Assembly (NCBI RefSeq): GCF_902460415.1
Contig: NZ_CABPTY010000002.1
Coordinates: 343,541 to 407,540 of the forward strand
DNA: 64,000 bases
DNA from: Campylobacter_A concisus_Y
GTDB lineage: Bacteria; Campylobacterota; Campylobacteria; Campylobacterales; Campylobacteraceae
Reading direction: 5' to 3'
Below, piece after piece: positions 57,501 through 64,000 of this stretch (position 1 is its first letter; each line of letters begins with the position of its first letter). The notes under the pieces were generated by a model that saw nothing but the letters and a program-made list of their open reading frames with translations, was not told the DNA's origin and did not search any database. A program made the translations under genes and the position numbers.

Positions 57501-58049
57501 TATGATAGATATCTAAAACAAATCTTAAGTAAAACCGCTGATGGTTATAAAATAAGACCAAAATATGCAAAAGAGCTAAGATTTAGTAGGGATTTCCTTA
57601 AAAATATTGCCTATATAGACAGAATTTCAAATTTAATGCTTGATTCAAATGATGAGCTAAAATTAAATTATAATTTAAAAGCTGTCGACTTATCGGCAAA
57701 TTTTAGTCATATAAATATTAGTTATTCTAATAACTCTTTGACTTATGATCATACAATCGCCTCAAATTTGATAGTTTCAAGTAAAAATTTTGATATATCA
57801 ACACAGTTTAAATTCAATGCAGTTTCAAGCACTGGAAGTGAGAGAAAAGAGCTAAGTTTTGATGGAGAATGGGGCTGGTATAAGATATTAAAGGCTTCAA
57901 ATTTTAGTAGCGTTGGCGTTAGTACGCTTAATTTTGATGGTAGAAGAGATTCGTATTTTGGCTTTGAAGTAACACCAAATGGAGGAGAGCTTTTAGAGCT
58001 TATGGATATCATACCAACGATAAATTTACCAAAGAAGATGCTTTATTAA
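54561..58049 (+). CDS. tssM: T6SS inner-membrane protein TssM (IcmF)
   Basis: 1162 residues. Two N-terminal membrane segments (about 20-40 and 53-73), a cytoplasmic GTPase-like domain with intact Walker A GNEGAGKS (133-140) and IVFSKLDLIDG, a third membrane segment near 455-475, then a large periplasmic part ending in FFGFEVTP-like YFGFEVTPNGGELLELM. It spans the envelope with TssL and TssJ. Full length; a 78-bp gap and AAAAGGAT precede it. Confidence 0.96.
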   Translation: MAFIDYLRRFFVFFRFKHSTILVASIALSVLFWLYAPLIAFNDVYSFASISSRVTILIAFWAVILFFVLIKPLMHYLASQKDEKNNKLKEIKKESMDSFGKAKRNFILSLKDAKTTWKKDINFKKLPLIMIMGNEGAGKSAFINYSNIEFPLSDSLDTYKKIHKSTTNFNLYISKFGALLDTEGIHFAQESLYQPTATEELPEDDVDKNRDYLLKKSIWSEFLHFLKRNDFNARLSGAVLIIDTKKFLEGTQEYFDELIRYMIKRVNDCEKHLNIKFPIYIVFSKLDLIDGMGDYFRLFNEDVANKALGINLDPNFSKQSLETELKNLSESLFKHLMSKNSISHLLEDKKRSYLFLKQLDNFFALVKDFVTKLSSQNALKNSSTINGIYFVSAYQENIPINYLTNTICDRYNIKKPLLRAVNNYSKQSYFVKSFLKEIAFKANLNKFGAQNRFTKFANFVLVAILCAGVYLGSSFILDTKNIKEQNAINNANKISSYLDGKKYKDLSPTQKIELLNLLKQSLNDYPRIFSGDTKFEYITLDTSYKGFTPVKALYYDLNADFFKNTVLTEMENILKNESDPDKLIKAFYMYDSLFDKDYTNVDLFKIWISTNWDKFEKYGVAKDEFLAHIEAILKAENLNITADTVAQSIANTRLSPVQRAQRLYYILEFISFKDDKSFYDIKKDIENLYTVVQEKEAFKPFNKIYTKENLRDFLSKLSSNIDQTAGIESWLMETNSSLKDISSNDKKELSIAVIELYLQNYADKWSQILREIEPNEFTTKKEVIEELDILSKRENPLNSLIKLTNQNTNLNDENLLKYIYSLGFASSEIKRVFSDFSAKFTNYHALNSNDLLDIISNDVTSVYKKVSDYNFEMLQSNDDKIVYAINGIKNENDPFIVLNNDAKKLPDELNEYYQKLSTLAWKQVENGASALLSTAYRDDVFDDFESLIKPFYPFNEQSPKAVSIEEFKRFFGKNGTWNSFYDRYLKQILSKTADGYKIRPKYAKELRFSRDFLKNIAYIDRISNLMLDSNDELKLNYNLKAVDLSANFSHINISYSNNSLTYDHTIASNLIVSSKNFDISTQFKFNAVSSTGSERKELSFDGEWGWYKILKASNFSSVGVSTLNFDGRRDSYFGFEVTPNGGELLELMDIIPTINLPKKMLY

Positions 58050-58058
58050 GGATAAAAT

Positions 58059-58979
58059 ATGCAACAAATAGCAGCAGTTATACAAAATTACGATAAAGCG
58101 TCAAGCTTTTCAGCTCAATTTATCATTTTTGATGAAAATGGCGGTGATATAGGCTCATTAGACACTACAAAATTTTCTTGTAATGATATGAGCGATTCAA
58201 TCGCACCCAAACACGCTCATGTTGGATTTGAAGAGGGGGTTTTCACAATTTGTGGCTATAAAGATTGTGAAATTTTTTATAGTGATTCATATTCAAAGCT
58301 TCCAGATGACTATGAGAGCGTCATAAATTTGGGTGATGTCTTTAGGATAGGGGAGTTAAAATTTATATTTATAGACCCTTCTAGGATTGATGAATATATA
58401 GGAAAAGCCCATAAGATAATAGAAAATACGAAAAATTTTGATAAGCTTGATGATAAACGTTTTGAGCCAGTTGGTAAAATTTCAAATGTTGATTTTAAAG
58501 AAGAGCCAAAGATAAACTCATTGATAAATGATAAAAAAGATATCACTTTAAATGAAAATGCGCACGATGCAGTTTTAAATTTAAATGAGATAGCTCAAAA
58601 TTTTGATGAAGAAGAAAATGCAAATAATCAAAATATGCTAACTGCAAAAAGCATGGATGAGCTTTTGACAAAGATAGTTGAGAGTATAAAATTGCAACCA
58701 AATATGAGCCCTATAAGTGAGCAGACTAGGACTTTAAATACAAAAGATATGGAAACAATCATGAAAACTCTTCCTCTTAGTGACTCGACAGAACTAATAA
58801 ATACTGTTTTGGTTAAGCTTATATGCAAAGAGCTATATAGCCAAATGTATGATATAGTCGAGAATAACTCATTTTTTAAATATCTTTCAGGAGCCGTACT
58901 AAAAAGCACTAAGGAAGATAAGGAAGCGTTTAATTATCTATTGCATAAAGCTCTTCAAAGCTATATGTTAAAAAAGTAA
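58059..58979 (+). CDS. tagH: FHA-domain T6SS-associated protein (TagH-like)
   Basis: 306 residues. The N-terminal ~110 residues form an FHA-like beta domain (IGSLDTTKFSCNDMSDSIAP, KHAHVGFEEGVFTICGYKD, LGDVFRIGELKF). A linker and a C-terminal helical domain (about 200-306) follow. FHA proteins modulate T6SS assembly through phosphothreonine binding in systems with PpkA kinase; no kinase is in this window. Located 9 bp after tssM. Confidence 0.8.
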   Translation: MQQIAAVIQNYDKASSFSAQFIIFDENGGDIGSLDTTKFSCNDMSDSIAPKHAHVGFEEGVFTICGYKDCEIFYSDSYSKLPDDYESVINLGDVFRIGELKFIFIDPSRIDEYIGKAHKIIENTKNFDKLDDKRFEPVGKISNVDFKEEPKINSLINDKKDITLNENAHDAVLNLNEIAQNFDEEENANNQNMLTAKSMDELLTKIVESIKLQPNMSPISEQTRTLNTKDMETIMKTLPLSDSTELINTVLVKLICKELYSQMYDIVENNSFFKYLSGAVLKSTKEDKEAFNYLLHKALQSYMLKK

Positions 58980-59044
58980 TGTTTTTAATAAAACAGAAAG
59001 TAAATAAAAGATAGAATAATCCAAACTTTTTAATAGGAGTAAAT

Positions 59045-59566
59045 ATGTCACAACCAGTGTATATTAAAGTGAAAGGTTCTACACAAGGACTTATTTCAAG
59101 TGGTGCTTCAACAGAAGCTAGTATAGGTAATCGCTATCAGTCAGGTCACGAAGATGAGATCATGGCTCAAGAGGTTTCTCATATAGTAACAGTTCCAACT
59201 GATCCACAAAGTGGCCAACCATCAGGCCAAAGAGTCCATAAGCCATTTAGTTTTACTACATCACTAAATAAAGCTGTTCCACTTCTTTACAATGCTTTAA
59301 CACAAGGTGAAAGACTTCCAGAGGTTGAGATCTATTGGTATAGAACATCAACTAGTGGTGGTGCGGAGCATTTCTTCACTACAAAACTAGAAGATGCAAC
59401 TATAACAGATATTACTCTAGTAAGTCCAAATGCTCAAGACAAGCTAAACAGCGACAAAACAGAGCTTTTCAAAGTTTCAATGAACTATAGAAAGATAGTT
59501 TGGGAACACGTAGCTGCAGGCACAAGCGGAAGCGATGACTGGAGAGAAGCTACTAAAAAAGCTTAA
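59045..59566 (+). CDS. hcp: T6SS inner-tube protein Hcp (TssD)
   Basis: 173 residues. PVYIKVKGSTQGLISSGAST, GHEDEIMAQEVSHIV, and SFTTSLNKAVPLLYNALTQG with EIYWYRTS are Hcp signatures. Hcp forms the secreted tube hexamers. It has its own strong ribosome binding site (ATAGGAGT) after a 65-bp gap. A GC-rich hairpin follows the stop. Confidence 0.97.
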   Translation: MSQPVYIKVKGSTQGLISSGASTEASIGNRYQSGHEDEIMAQEVSHIVTVPTDPQSGQPSGQRVHKPFSFTTSLNKAVPLLYNALTQGERLPEVEIYWYRTSTSGGAEHFFTTKLEDATITDITLVSPNAQDKLNSDKTELFKVSMNYRKIVWEHVAAGTSGSDDWREATKKA

Positions 59567-59572
59567 AACCAA

Positions 59573-59591
59573 CCTAGGGTTTACCCCTAGG
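59573..59591 (+). terminator. Hairpin after hcp, possible attenuator
   Basis: Stem CCTAGGG/CCCTAGG just after the hcp stop, without a T tract. It could stabilise the hcp message or reduce read-through into the downstream genes. Confidence 0.4.
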
Positions 59592-59679
59592 GTTAATAAA
59601 ATCATCTTCTAGCTAGAAGGACACAGATGAGCCCTTTTTATCTTTATCTTTTAAATTAACATGATATGTGAAATGCGAT

Positions 59680-60234
59680 ATGAAACACCTAGTTATAGTC
59701 ATATTTCTCATAACATCTTTATATTCACACGAAGCAAATTGTTTAAATATGTTTACTGTGATCTTTGATAAAAATACGACCGATGAAAATACTGCTAAAT
59801 GTATAGAATATTACATAGATGAGCTTGGGTGTGATGCTAATATAGTCCCAAGTTTCGCTAATGATGGCTCCAATTTACTAGATGCTGCTTATGAAAATAA
59901 TAAGACTAAAACGTTCGACTTACTTTTGAATAAAGATATTACGCCAGATAAATGGCTAACTGCAATTATAGCAACAGAATTCCTAGTCTTTTTTAGAGAA
60001 AATAACGATGGCATAAAAGACAAAAAAGCAAGCCCTGAGCTATTAGAATTTATAAAAACACCAAAATATAAAGAATTCAAAGAGGAAAAATTTAAATTAA
60101 TCAAAAAACTATTAGATCATGGGCAAGATCCTTATTATTATGGTTATTTGAGAATTGTATTAAAGATAGTAGGAGATGAAAAAGATCTAGATAATTTATT
60201 AAAGAATAGAACTCAAAAGGAATTAGCGCAATGA
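59680..60234 (+). CDS. Exported ankyrin-like protein, paralogue 1
   Basis: About 184 residues from ATG 59680, chosen to align with its paralogue (MKHLVIVIFLITSLYSHEAN); a longer frame starts at 59668. Cleavable signal peptide, then DELGCDANIVPS, SNLLDAAYENNKTKTFDLLL and LIKKLLDHGQDPYYY, which resemble ankyrin-type helical repeats. It lies between hcp and vgrG and is exported, so a periplasmic immunity role against a T6SS effector is plausible. Unrecognised family; function inferred from place. Confidence 0.65.
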   Translation: MKHLVIVIFLITSLYSHEANCLNMFTVIFDKNTTDENTAKCIEYYIDELGCDANIVPSFANDGSNLLDAAYENNKTKTFDLLLNKDITPDKWLTAIIATEFLVFFRENNDGIKDKKASPELLEFIKTPKYKEFKEEKFKLIKKLLDHGQDPYYYGYLRIVLKIVGDEKDLDNLLKNRTQKELAQ

Positions 60235-60776
60235 AGCAATTGGCAATAATTATATTTCTCATAACATCTTTGTATTCACACGAAGCAAACTGCACGGATA
60301 TGTTTGGGCTCATTTTTAATAAAAATTTAAGTGACACTGAAACAGCTAAGTATATAAAATACTACATAGATGATCTCGGATGCGATGCTAATGCTAGCGT
60401 AAAATTAAATAATTTAACGATTAGATCGAATTTATTGGAATTTGCTTACGATGCAAATAAAACAAAAACTTTTGATACTCTTTTGTTAAAAGGAACATCA
60501 GCTAATGCTAGTTTAGCAACGTCCATAGGCATGAGCTTTGCATTTTTCTTTAGGGAAAATGGTGTCGGTATAGACAATAAAAAAGCTAGCCCTGAGCTAC
60601 TTAAATTTATAAAAACTCAAAAATATAAAGAATTTAAAGACGATAAATTTAGGCTAATTAAAAAGCTTTTATTGCACGGACAAGACCCAAAAGACTATGA
60701 GGTTTTAAAGGTTATTTTGAAAATTATAAATGATGAAAAAGATTTAGAGAAATTATTAAATGGCGGAAATAAATAG
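60231..60776 (+). CDS. Exported ankyrin-like protein, paralogue 2
   Basis: 181 residues, nearly the same signal peptide and layout as paralogue 1 (IIFLITSLYSHEANC; DDLGCDANASVK; SPELLKFIKTQKYKEFKDDK; RLIKKLLLHGQDPKD). It overlaps the first by 4 bp (ATGA) and the next gene by one base. Tandem duplicated, diverged exported proteins beside vgrG are commonly immunity proteins. No associated effector domain is recognised. Confidence 0.65.
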   Translation: MKQLAIIIFLITSLYSHEANCTDMFGLIFNKNLSDTETAKYIKYYIDDLGCDANASVKLNNLTIRSNLLEFAYDANKTKTFDTLLLKGTSANASLATSIGMSFAFFFRENGVGIDNKKASPELLKFIKTQKYKEFKDDKFRLIKKLLLHGQDPKDYEVLKVILKIINDEKDLEKLLNGGNK

Positions 60777-61168
60777 TGGATTTCTTTAACGTGAATAAAA
60801 AAAAGCTAGATGTAAAAAGTAATAATTCAGAAATAAAGAATTACGAAAAGCAAGATACATTTACAAAATTTAGTGAAGTCATTGATGGCACTGGTAAGAC
60901 TTTTGGTGTATTGGGTTGCAAAACATGTGAAGCAGTTGCTGAAGTAGCAAAAACTGGAATAGATAACCAAAAAGAAAAAATTTACAATGAATACAAAGAA
61001 GCAAAAAGAGGTGGAATAGAAGAAAGTGTAAAAACTATGCGTAATCTCACCGACACCGATATTGAAATGTTTGAAAAGGCATTACAACAAGAAGAAGAAA
61101 ACGAAAAAAAGATTGAAAGAGCAACAAATGGACAAAAATTTAACATCGCCAACATCATCACTGACTAA
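60776..61168 (+). CDS. Unrecognised 130-residue protein preceding VgrG
   Basis: GTG start at 60776 directly on the previous stop. Lys/Glu-rich, soluble, with a hydrophobic-Gly/Cys centre (GKTFGVLGCKTCEAVAEVAK) and a charged helical C terminus (MFEKALQQEEENEKKIERA). It overlaps vgrG by 41 bp. It could be a small effector, an adaptor that loads cargo on VgrG, or a chaperone; the sequence does not decide. Confidence 0.55.
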   Translation: MDFFNVNKKKLDVKSNNSEIKNYEKQDTFTKFSEVIDGTGKTFGVLGCKTCEAVAEVAKTGIDNQKEKIYNEYKEAKRGGIEESVKTMRNLTDTDIEMFEKALQQEEENEKKIERATNGQKFNIANIITD

Positions 61169-63632
61169 GCCTGTCATGCTAGCATCCGGTAACTCAGTTG
61201 CAACAGATGGCTTTGTGGACTACGGCGTATCTAACGATACTTTCTCAACTCTTCAGATAGCAAACGAGTCAAACGATAAATTTATCGTTACACGTGCAGA
61301 TATTTATGAAAATTTAGAAAGTATATTTAGCATAGAGTGCTTCGCCTACATAAATTTGGTTAAAAATCCGCTCTATGAAAATTTAGATAGCATATACAAC
61401 GACAAAGGCCAGGCTGGTATATATAAGTATCTAGACAAAAGTATAAAGCTAAGCATCAAAAAGCCATCATCAACTAACAAAAGTATAATTCCTGGCAACA
61501 ACACAAGCGATACTATGTACTTTAACGGTATCGTAAGTGACGTGGAGTATCTTGGCGTAGATGATGAGACTAGTACAAATATAGATAAAAAATACTTCTT
61601 TAAATTCAAGCTAACTTCGCCACTATATAGACTAAGCATAAATAGGGCAAATAGAATTTATACAGACCAGAGCATTTTAGAAGTAGTAAAAGATATTTTG
61701 GCTTTTAATAAGCAAAGGCTAACCAAAGAGCTGGACTTCTCAAATATCAAAAATAACTACAACAAGAGAGAATTTATAGCCCAGTACAATGAGAGTGATC
61801 TAGCTTTCATAACAAGACTTTGCCATGATAGTGGCATATATTTTTACGAAGATAATGAAAAAATTTACTTTCATGATACATTTATATTAGCTTATAGCAA
61901 TCAAAATGAAAATTTTACTTCAAATGATACAGGTAATGCCAAGGAAGCTACAAAAGTAAGTTTTAATGTAAATTTGAATAATAATCTAGCAACCGAACAC
62001 ATAAATAAAATAACAAAGAGCGAGACGCTAAAAGCAAATAGCTTTACGCACTCTTTTCAAAATACAGCTTATCCAAATGTGCTAGAGAGTAAAAATGAAA
62101 AGATATTTGACGAGCAGGTAAATATCTATGATAAGCATATAAATTTAGATGAGTATTCATTTAGTGATACTAGCTTGCTTGAAGTTAGCACCTACCTTAA
62201 GAAACTAAGAAGCGATATGCTTTTAAAAGAATTTACCGCTAGCTCAAATGTATTTGCGCTAAATTTAAATGACAATATCTCGGTAGCTATTGATGCTAGC
62301 AAAGGTGAATATGAGTTTAAAATAATAGCTTTAAAGCATACTTATATTGATGAGAGCGTTTTAGAAAATACCTTAAATTTGGGCGATAATGTCCCATTTA
62401 AAGATAAAAAATTTATAAGCTCATACACAAACGAGATAAGCATCATTCCAAGTAGTGTGAAATTTGTCCCAAGCTACAAGCAAAAGCCAAAAGCACCAGA
62501 TATCACGCTAGGTCTTGTAGTCGGTCAAGATGGACTAAACAGCCAAAATAACACGATCCATACTGATAGCTATGGTAGGGTAAAGGTTAGGTTAAATGCT
62601 TTTAGTACGCAAGAGATAATCGATAAAGACGACGCTATCAACGCAAGCTATCACAAGAGTGCTTATCTAAGAGTGATAACGCCTATTGCTAGCAATAGCT
62701 CAGGATTTTTTGCCATACCAAGGATCGGCGATGAGGTTATCATCTCTTTTTTACAAAACGATATAGACAACCCAGTGGTAAGTGGTAGCCTATATAATGC
62801 CTCAAATACGCCACTTGTAAATGTGGATAGTAACTATCACCAAACATCTCTTAGCTCAAAAACAATTGGTGCAAATGAGACTGGTATAAACGAGATCACT
62901 TTATCAAATTTAAAAAATAAAGAGCAAATTTATGTAAAAGCAGAAAAGGACTATGACGAGCTTGTAAATAACGACTTTTCTCAAACAATACTAAATGACA
63001 AAAGCTCACAGGTGCATGGAAGTTATACCGAACGAGTAAAAAAAGCCCACATTCAGACGATAGATCTAGCAAAAAATGTAAATGTCGGAGGCGAGTATCT
63101 AACAACAGTTGGACTTTCAAAAGATACAGTAGTGGGCGTCTCAAATACGCTAAATGTAGCTGTTGACAACAATACAAGAGTAGGTCAAGATAGTCATGAA
63201 TTTGTGGGACATGATAAATTTGTAGAAGTAAAATCAAATCTTAATACGACCATACATAACGATGAGATGAAAGAGGTAAAAGGCACAAAAGAGCAGAACA
63301 TAGATGGTGGCTATAAACTAAATTCACAAAAAGGTATAAATGAATTTAGTAACGAGCATATCGTGCTTCAGGCAAATAGCTACATTGATATAAATGCTAA
63401 GTCAAATTTCACAACAAAAACAGCTGCCCAGCACACTGAGATTGCTAATTCAAAATTTAGCAATATAGAGACAACTTATGAGGTAAATGCTAAAGATAAG
63501 GTAATCCATCAAGTAGGTAGCACAAAAGTAACGATAGAAGGATCAAGCGTCGTGATAGAAGTAGCTGGCGTAAAGGCGATATTTGATAGTAGAGGGCTAA
63601 GAGTTATCGGCGGAGATATAAAGGCTTTATAA
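61128..63632 (+). CDS. vgrG: T6SS spike protein VgrG (TssI)
   Basis: 834 residues from ATG 61128; an upstream ATG at 61062 would lie deep in the previous gene. Gp27-like N-terminal region (FIARYNESDLAFI-type FIAQYNESDLAFITRLCHDS, GIYFYED) and gp5-like core (SYGRVKVRLNAF, YLRVITPIASNSSGFFAIPR, IGDEVIISFLQNDIDNP) are clear. The beta-helix C terminus ends KVTIEGSSVVIEVAG without an extra effector domain, so cargo would be carried non-covalently. No PAAR gene follows. Confidence 0.96.
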   Translation: MDKNLTSPTSSLTKPVMLASGNSVATDGFVDYGVSNDTFSTLQIANESNDKFIVTRADIYENLESIFSIECFAYINLVKNPLYENLDSIYNDKGQAGIYKYLDKSIKLSIKKPSSTNKSIIPGNNTSDTMYFNGIVSDVEYLGVDDETSTNIDKKYFFKFKLTSPLYRLSINRANRIYTDQSILEVVKDILAFNKQRLTKELDFSNIKNNYNKREFIAQYNESDLAFITRLCHDSGIYFYEDNEKIYFHDTFILAYSNQNENFTSNDTGNAKEATKVSFNVNLNNNLATEHINKITKSETLKANSFTHSFQNTAYPNVLESKNEKIFDEQVNIYDKHINLDEYSFSDTSLLEVSTYLKKLRSDMLLKEFTASSNVFALNLNDNISVAIDASKGEYEFKIIALKHTYIDESVLENTLNLGDNVPFKDKKFISSYTNEISIIPSSVKFVPSYKQKPKAPDITLGLVVGQDGLNSQNNTIHTDSYGRVKVRLNAFSTQEIIDKDDAINASYHKSAYLRVITPIASNSSGFFAIPRIGDEVIISFLQNDIDNPVVSGSLYNASNTPLVNVDSNYHQTSLSSKTIGANETGINEITLSNLKNKEQIYVKAEKDYDELVNNDFSQTILNDKSSQVHGSYTERVKKAHIQTIDLAKNVNVGGEYLTTVGLSKDTVVGVSNTLNVAVDNNTRVGQDSHEFVGHDKFVEVKSNLNTTIHNDEMKEVKGTKEQNIDGGYKLNSQKGINEFSNEHIVLQANSYIDINAKSNFTTKTAAQHTEIANSKFSNIETTYEVNAKDKVIHQVGSTKVTIEGSSVVIEVAGVKAIFDSRGLRVIGGDIKAL

Positions 63633-63785
63633 GATCATATTTAAAGACTTACTTTGTATTTTGGTAGGTCTTTAAATTTTTAAATAAAATCAATTTCTAC
63701 TAAAACTAATGCTAAGAATTCTAAAGGCAAAGGCTAAATTTTAGAGGGCTGAGATAAAAGCTAGCCATACAAATTTTTCAACATT

Positions 63786-64000
63786 GTACCCCAGTACAAT
63801 AGACAAGTCCTTCTAAAATTTATATAATTCATTCAAAATTTCAAATACTATAAACAATAAGGAGAACATGATGGCTAAAGAAGCCGGAGTAGTTAAAAGC
63901 GTAAATGGAGGAATAGCAAGAGCACTTAATGACTTAACAGGAGAGGTAAGACAATTAAGTGTAGGAGATATTGTATACCAAGGTGAAAAGATAGTTACAG
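63786..64000 (+). repeat. Adhesin 5' direct repeat, copy 2 (cut by window edge)
   Basis: Matches 12760-12974 without indels. Differences are confined to a few bases upstream of the start codon (for example CAAGTCC for CATATAC). Confidence 0.95.
63868..64000 (+). CDS. Start of a second retention-module adhesin, partial
   Basis: The first 44 codons, MMAKEAGVVKSVNGGIARAL and onward to the window end, are identical to the start of the adhesin at 12842, with the same AAGGAG site and -10 box (63823-63828). This is the N-terminal retention module of a type I secreted adhesin. What follows is outside the window: it could be a paralogue, a truncated copy or an assembly duplicate. Confidence 0.85.
   Translation, partial: MMAKEAGVVKSVNGGIARALNDLTGEVRQLSVGDIVYQGEKIVT

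Overview
The window looks like a chromosomal accessory region of a host-associated Campylobacter, probably an oral or intestinal species of the concisus/showae/curvus type. The grounds are AT-rich sequence, short Campylobacter-style ribosome binding sites, a type VI secretion (T6SS) cluster without ClpV in this window, and Campylobacter-type tyrosine integrases. The species call is inference; no rRNA or housekeeping gene is present.

The left two thirds is a tandem array of integrative/mobilizable islands stacked on the 3' half of one tRNA gene. Three identical 45-bp copies, running from the anticodon loop (CAT, so Met or Ile2 type) to the CCA end, lie at 10676-10720, 21776-21820 and 42523-42567. 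Each has a divergent tyrosine integrase gene immediately to its left. Island A (1-10720, left end outside the window) carries a five-gene restriction-type defence operon on the minus strand: cytosine methyltransferase, MORC-like GHKL ATPase, Z1 helicase-like ATPase, PD-(D/E)XK protein and AIPR protein. Island B (10721-21820) carries a Mob/Pre-like relaxase and a giant repeat-rich type I secreted adhesin, broken by a 23-N assembly gap. It also holds an unusual array of GT-initiated near-pentamers beside its integrase. Island C (21821-42567) is a mosaic: a mobilization module with a putative relaxase-primase, a DUF4143 ATPase, remnants of a type III restriction gene and an ISL3 transposase, a nickel-pincer lactate racemase cluster with an internally deleted larA, a broken tartrate dehydratase, an IS3 remnant, and a metal/tetrapyrrole ABC transporter cluster of Clostridia-like appearance. 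Its integrase is at the right end.

After the third attachment copy the same ~200 bp that follows the first copy recurs, then a decayed copy of the island B relaxase gene. This runs straight into the C-terminal part of a CDI/haemagglutinin-like polymorphic toxin. Three related toxin tails (the last decayed) follow, interleaved with small membrane proteins that I interpret as immunity proteins, one of them only 57 codons long.

From 45548 to 63632 there is a T6SS cluster on the plus strand: tssJ, K, L, A-like, B, C, E, F, G, M, FHA protein, hcp, two paralogous exported ankyrin-like proteins, one unknown gene, and vgrG. No clpV or PAAR gene is seen. At the right edge (63786-64000) the promoter and first codons of the island B adhesin recur almost exactly. 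This makes a 51-kb direct repeat that could support deletion of, or reflect misassembly around, everything between.
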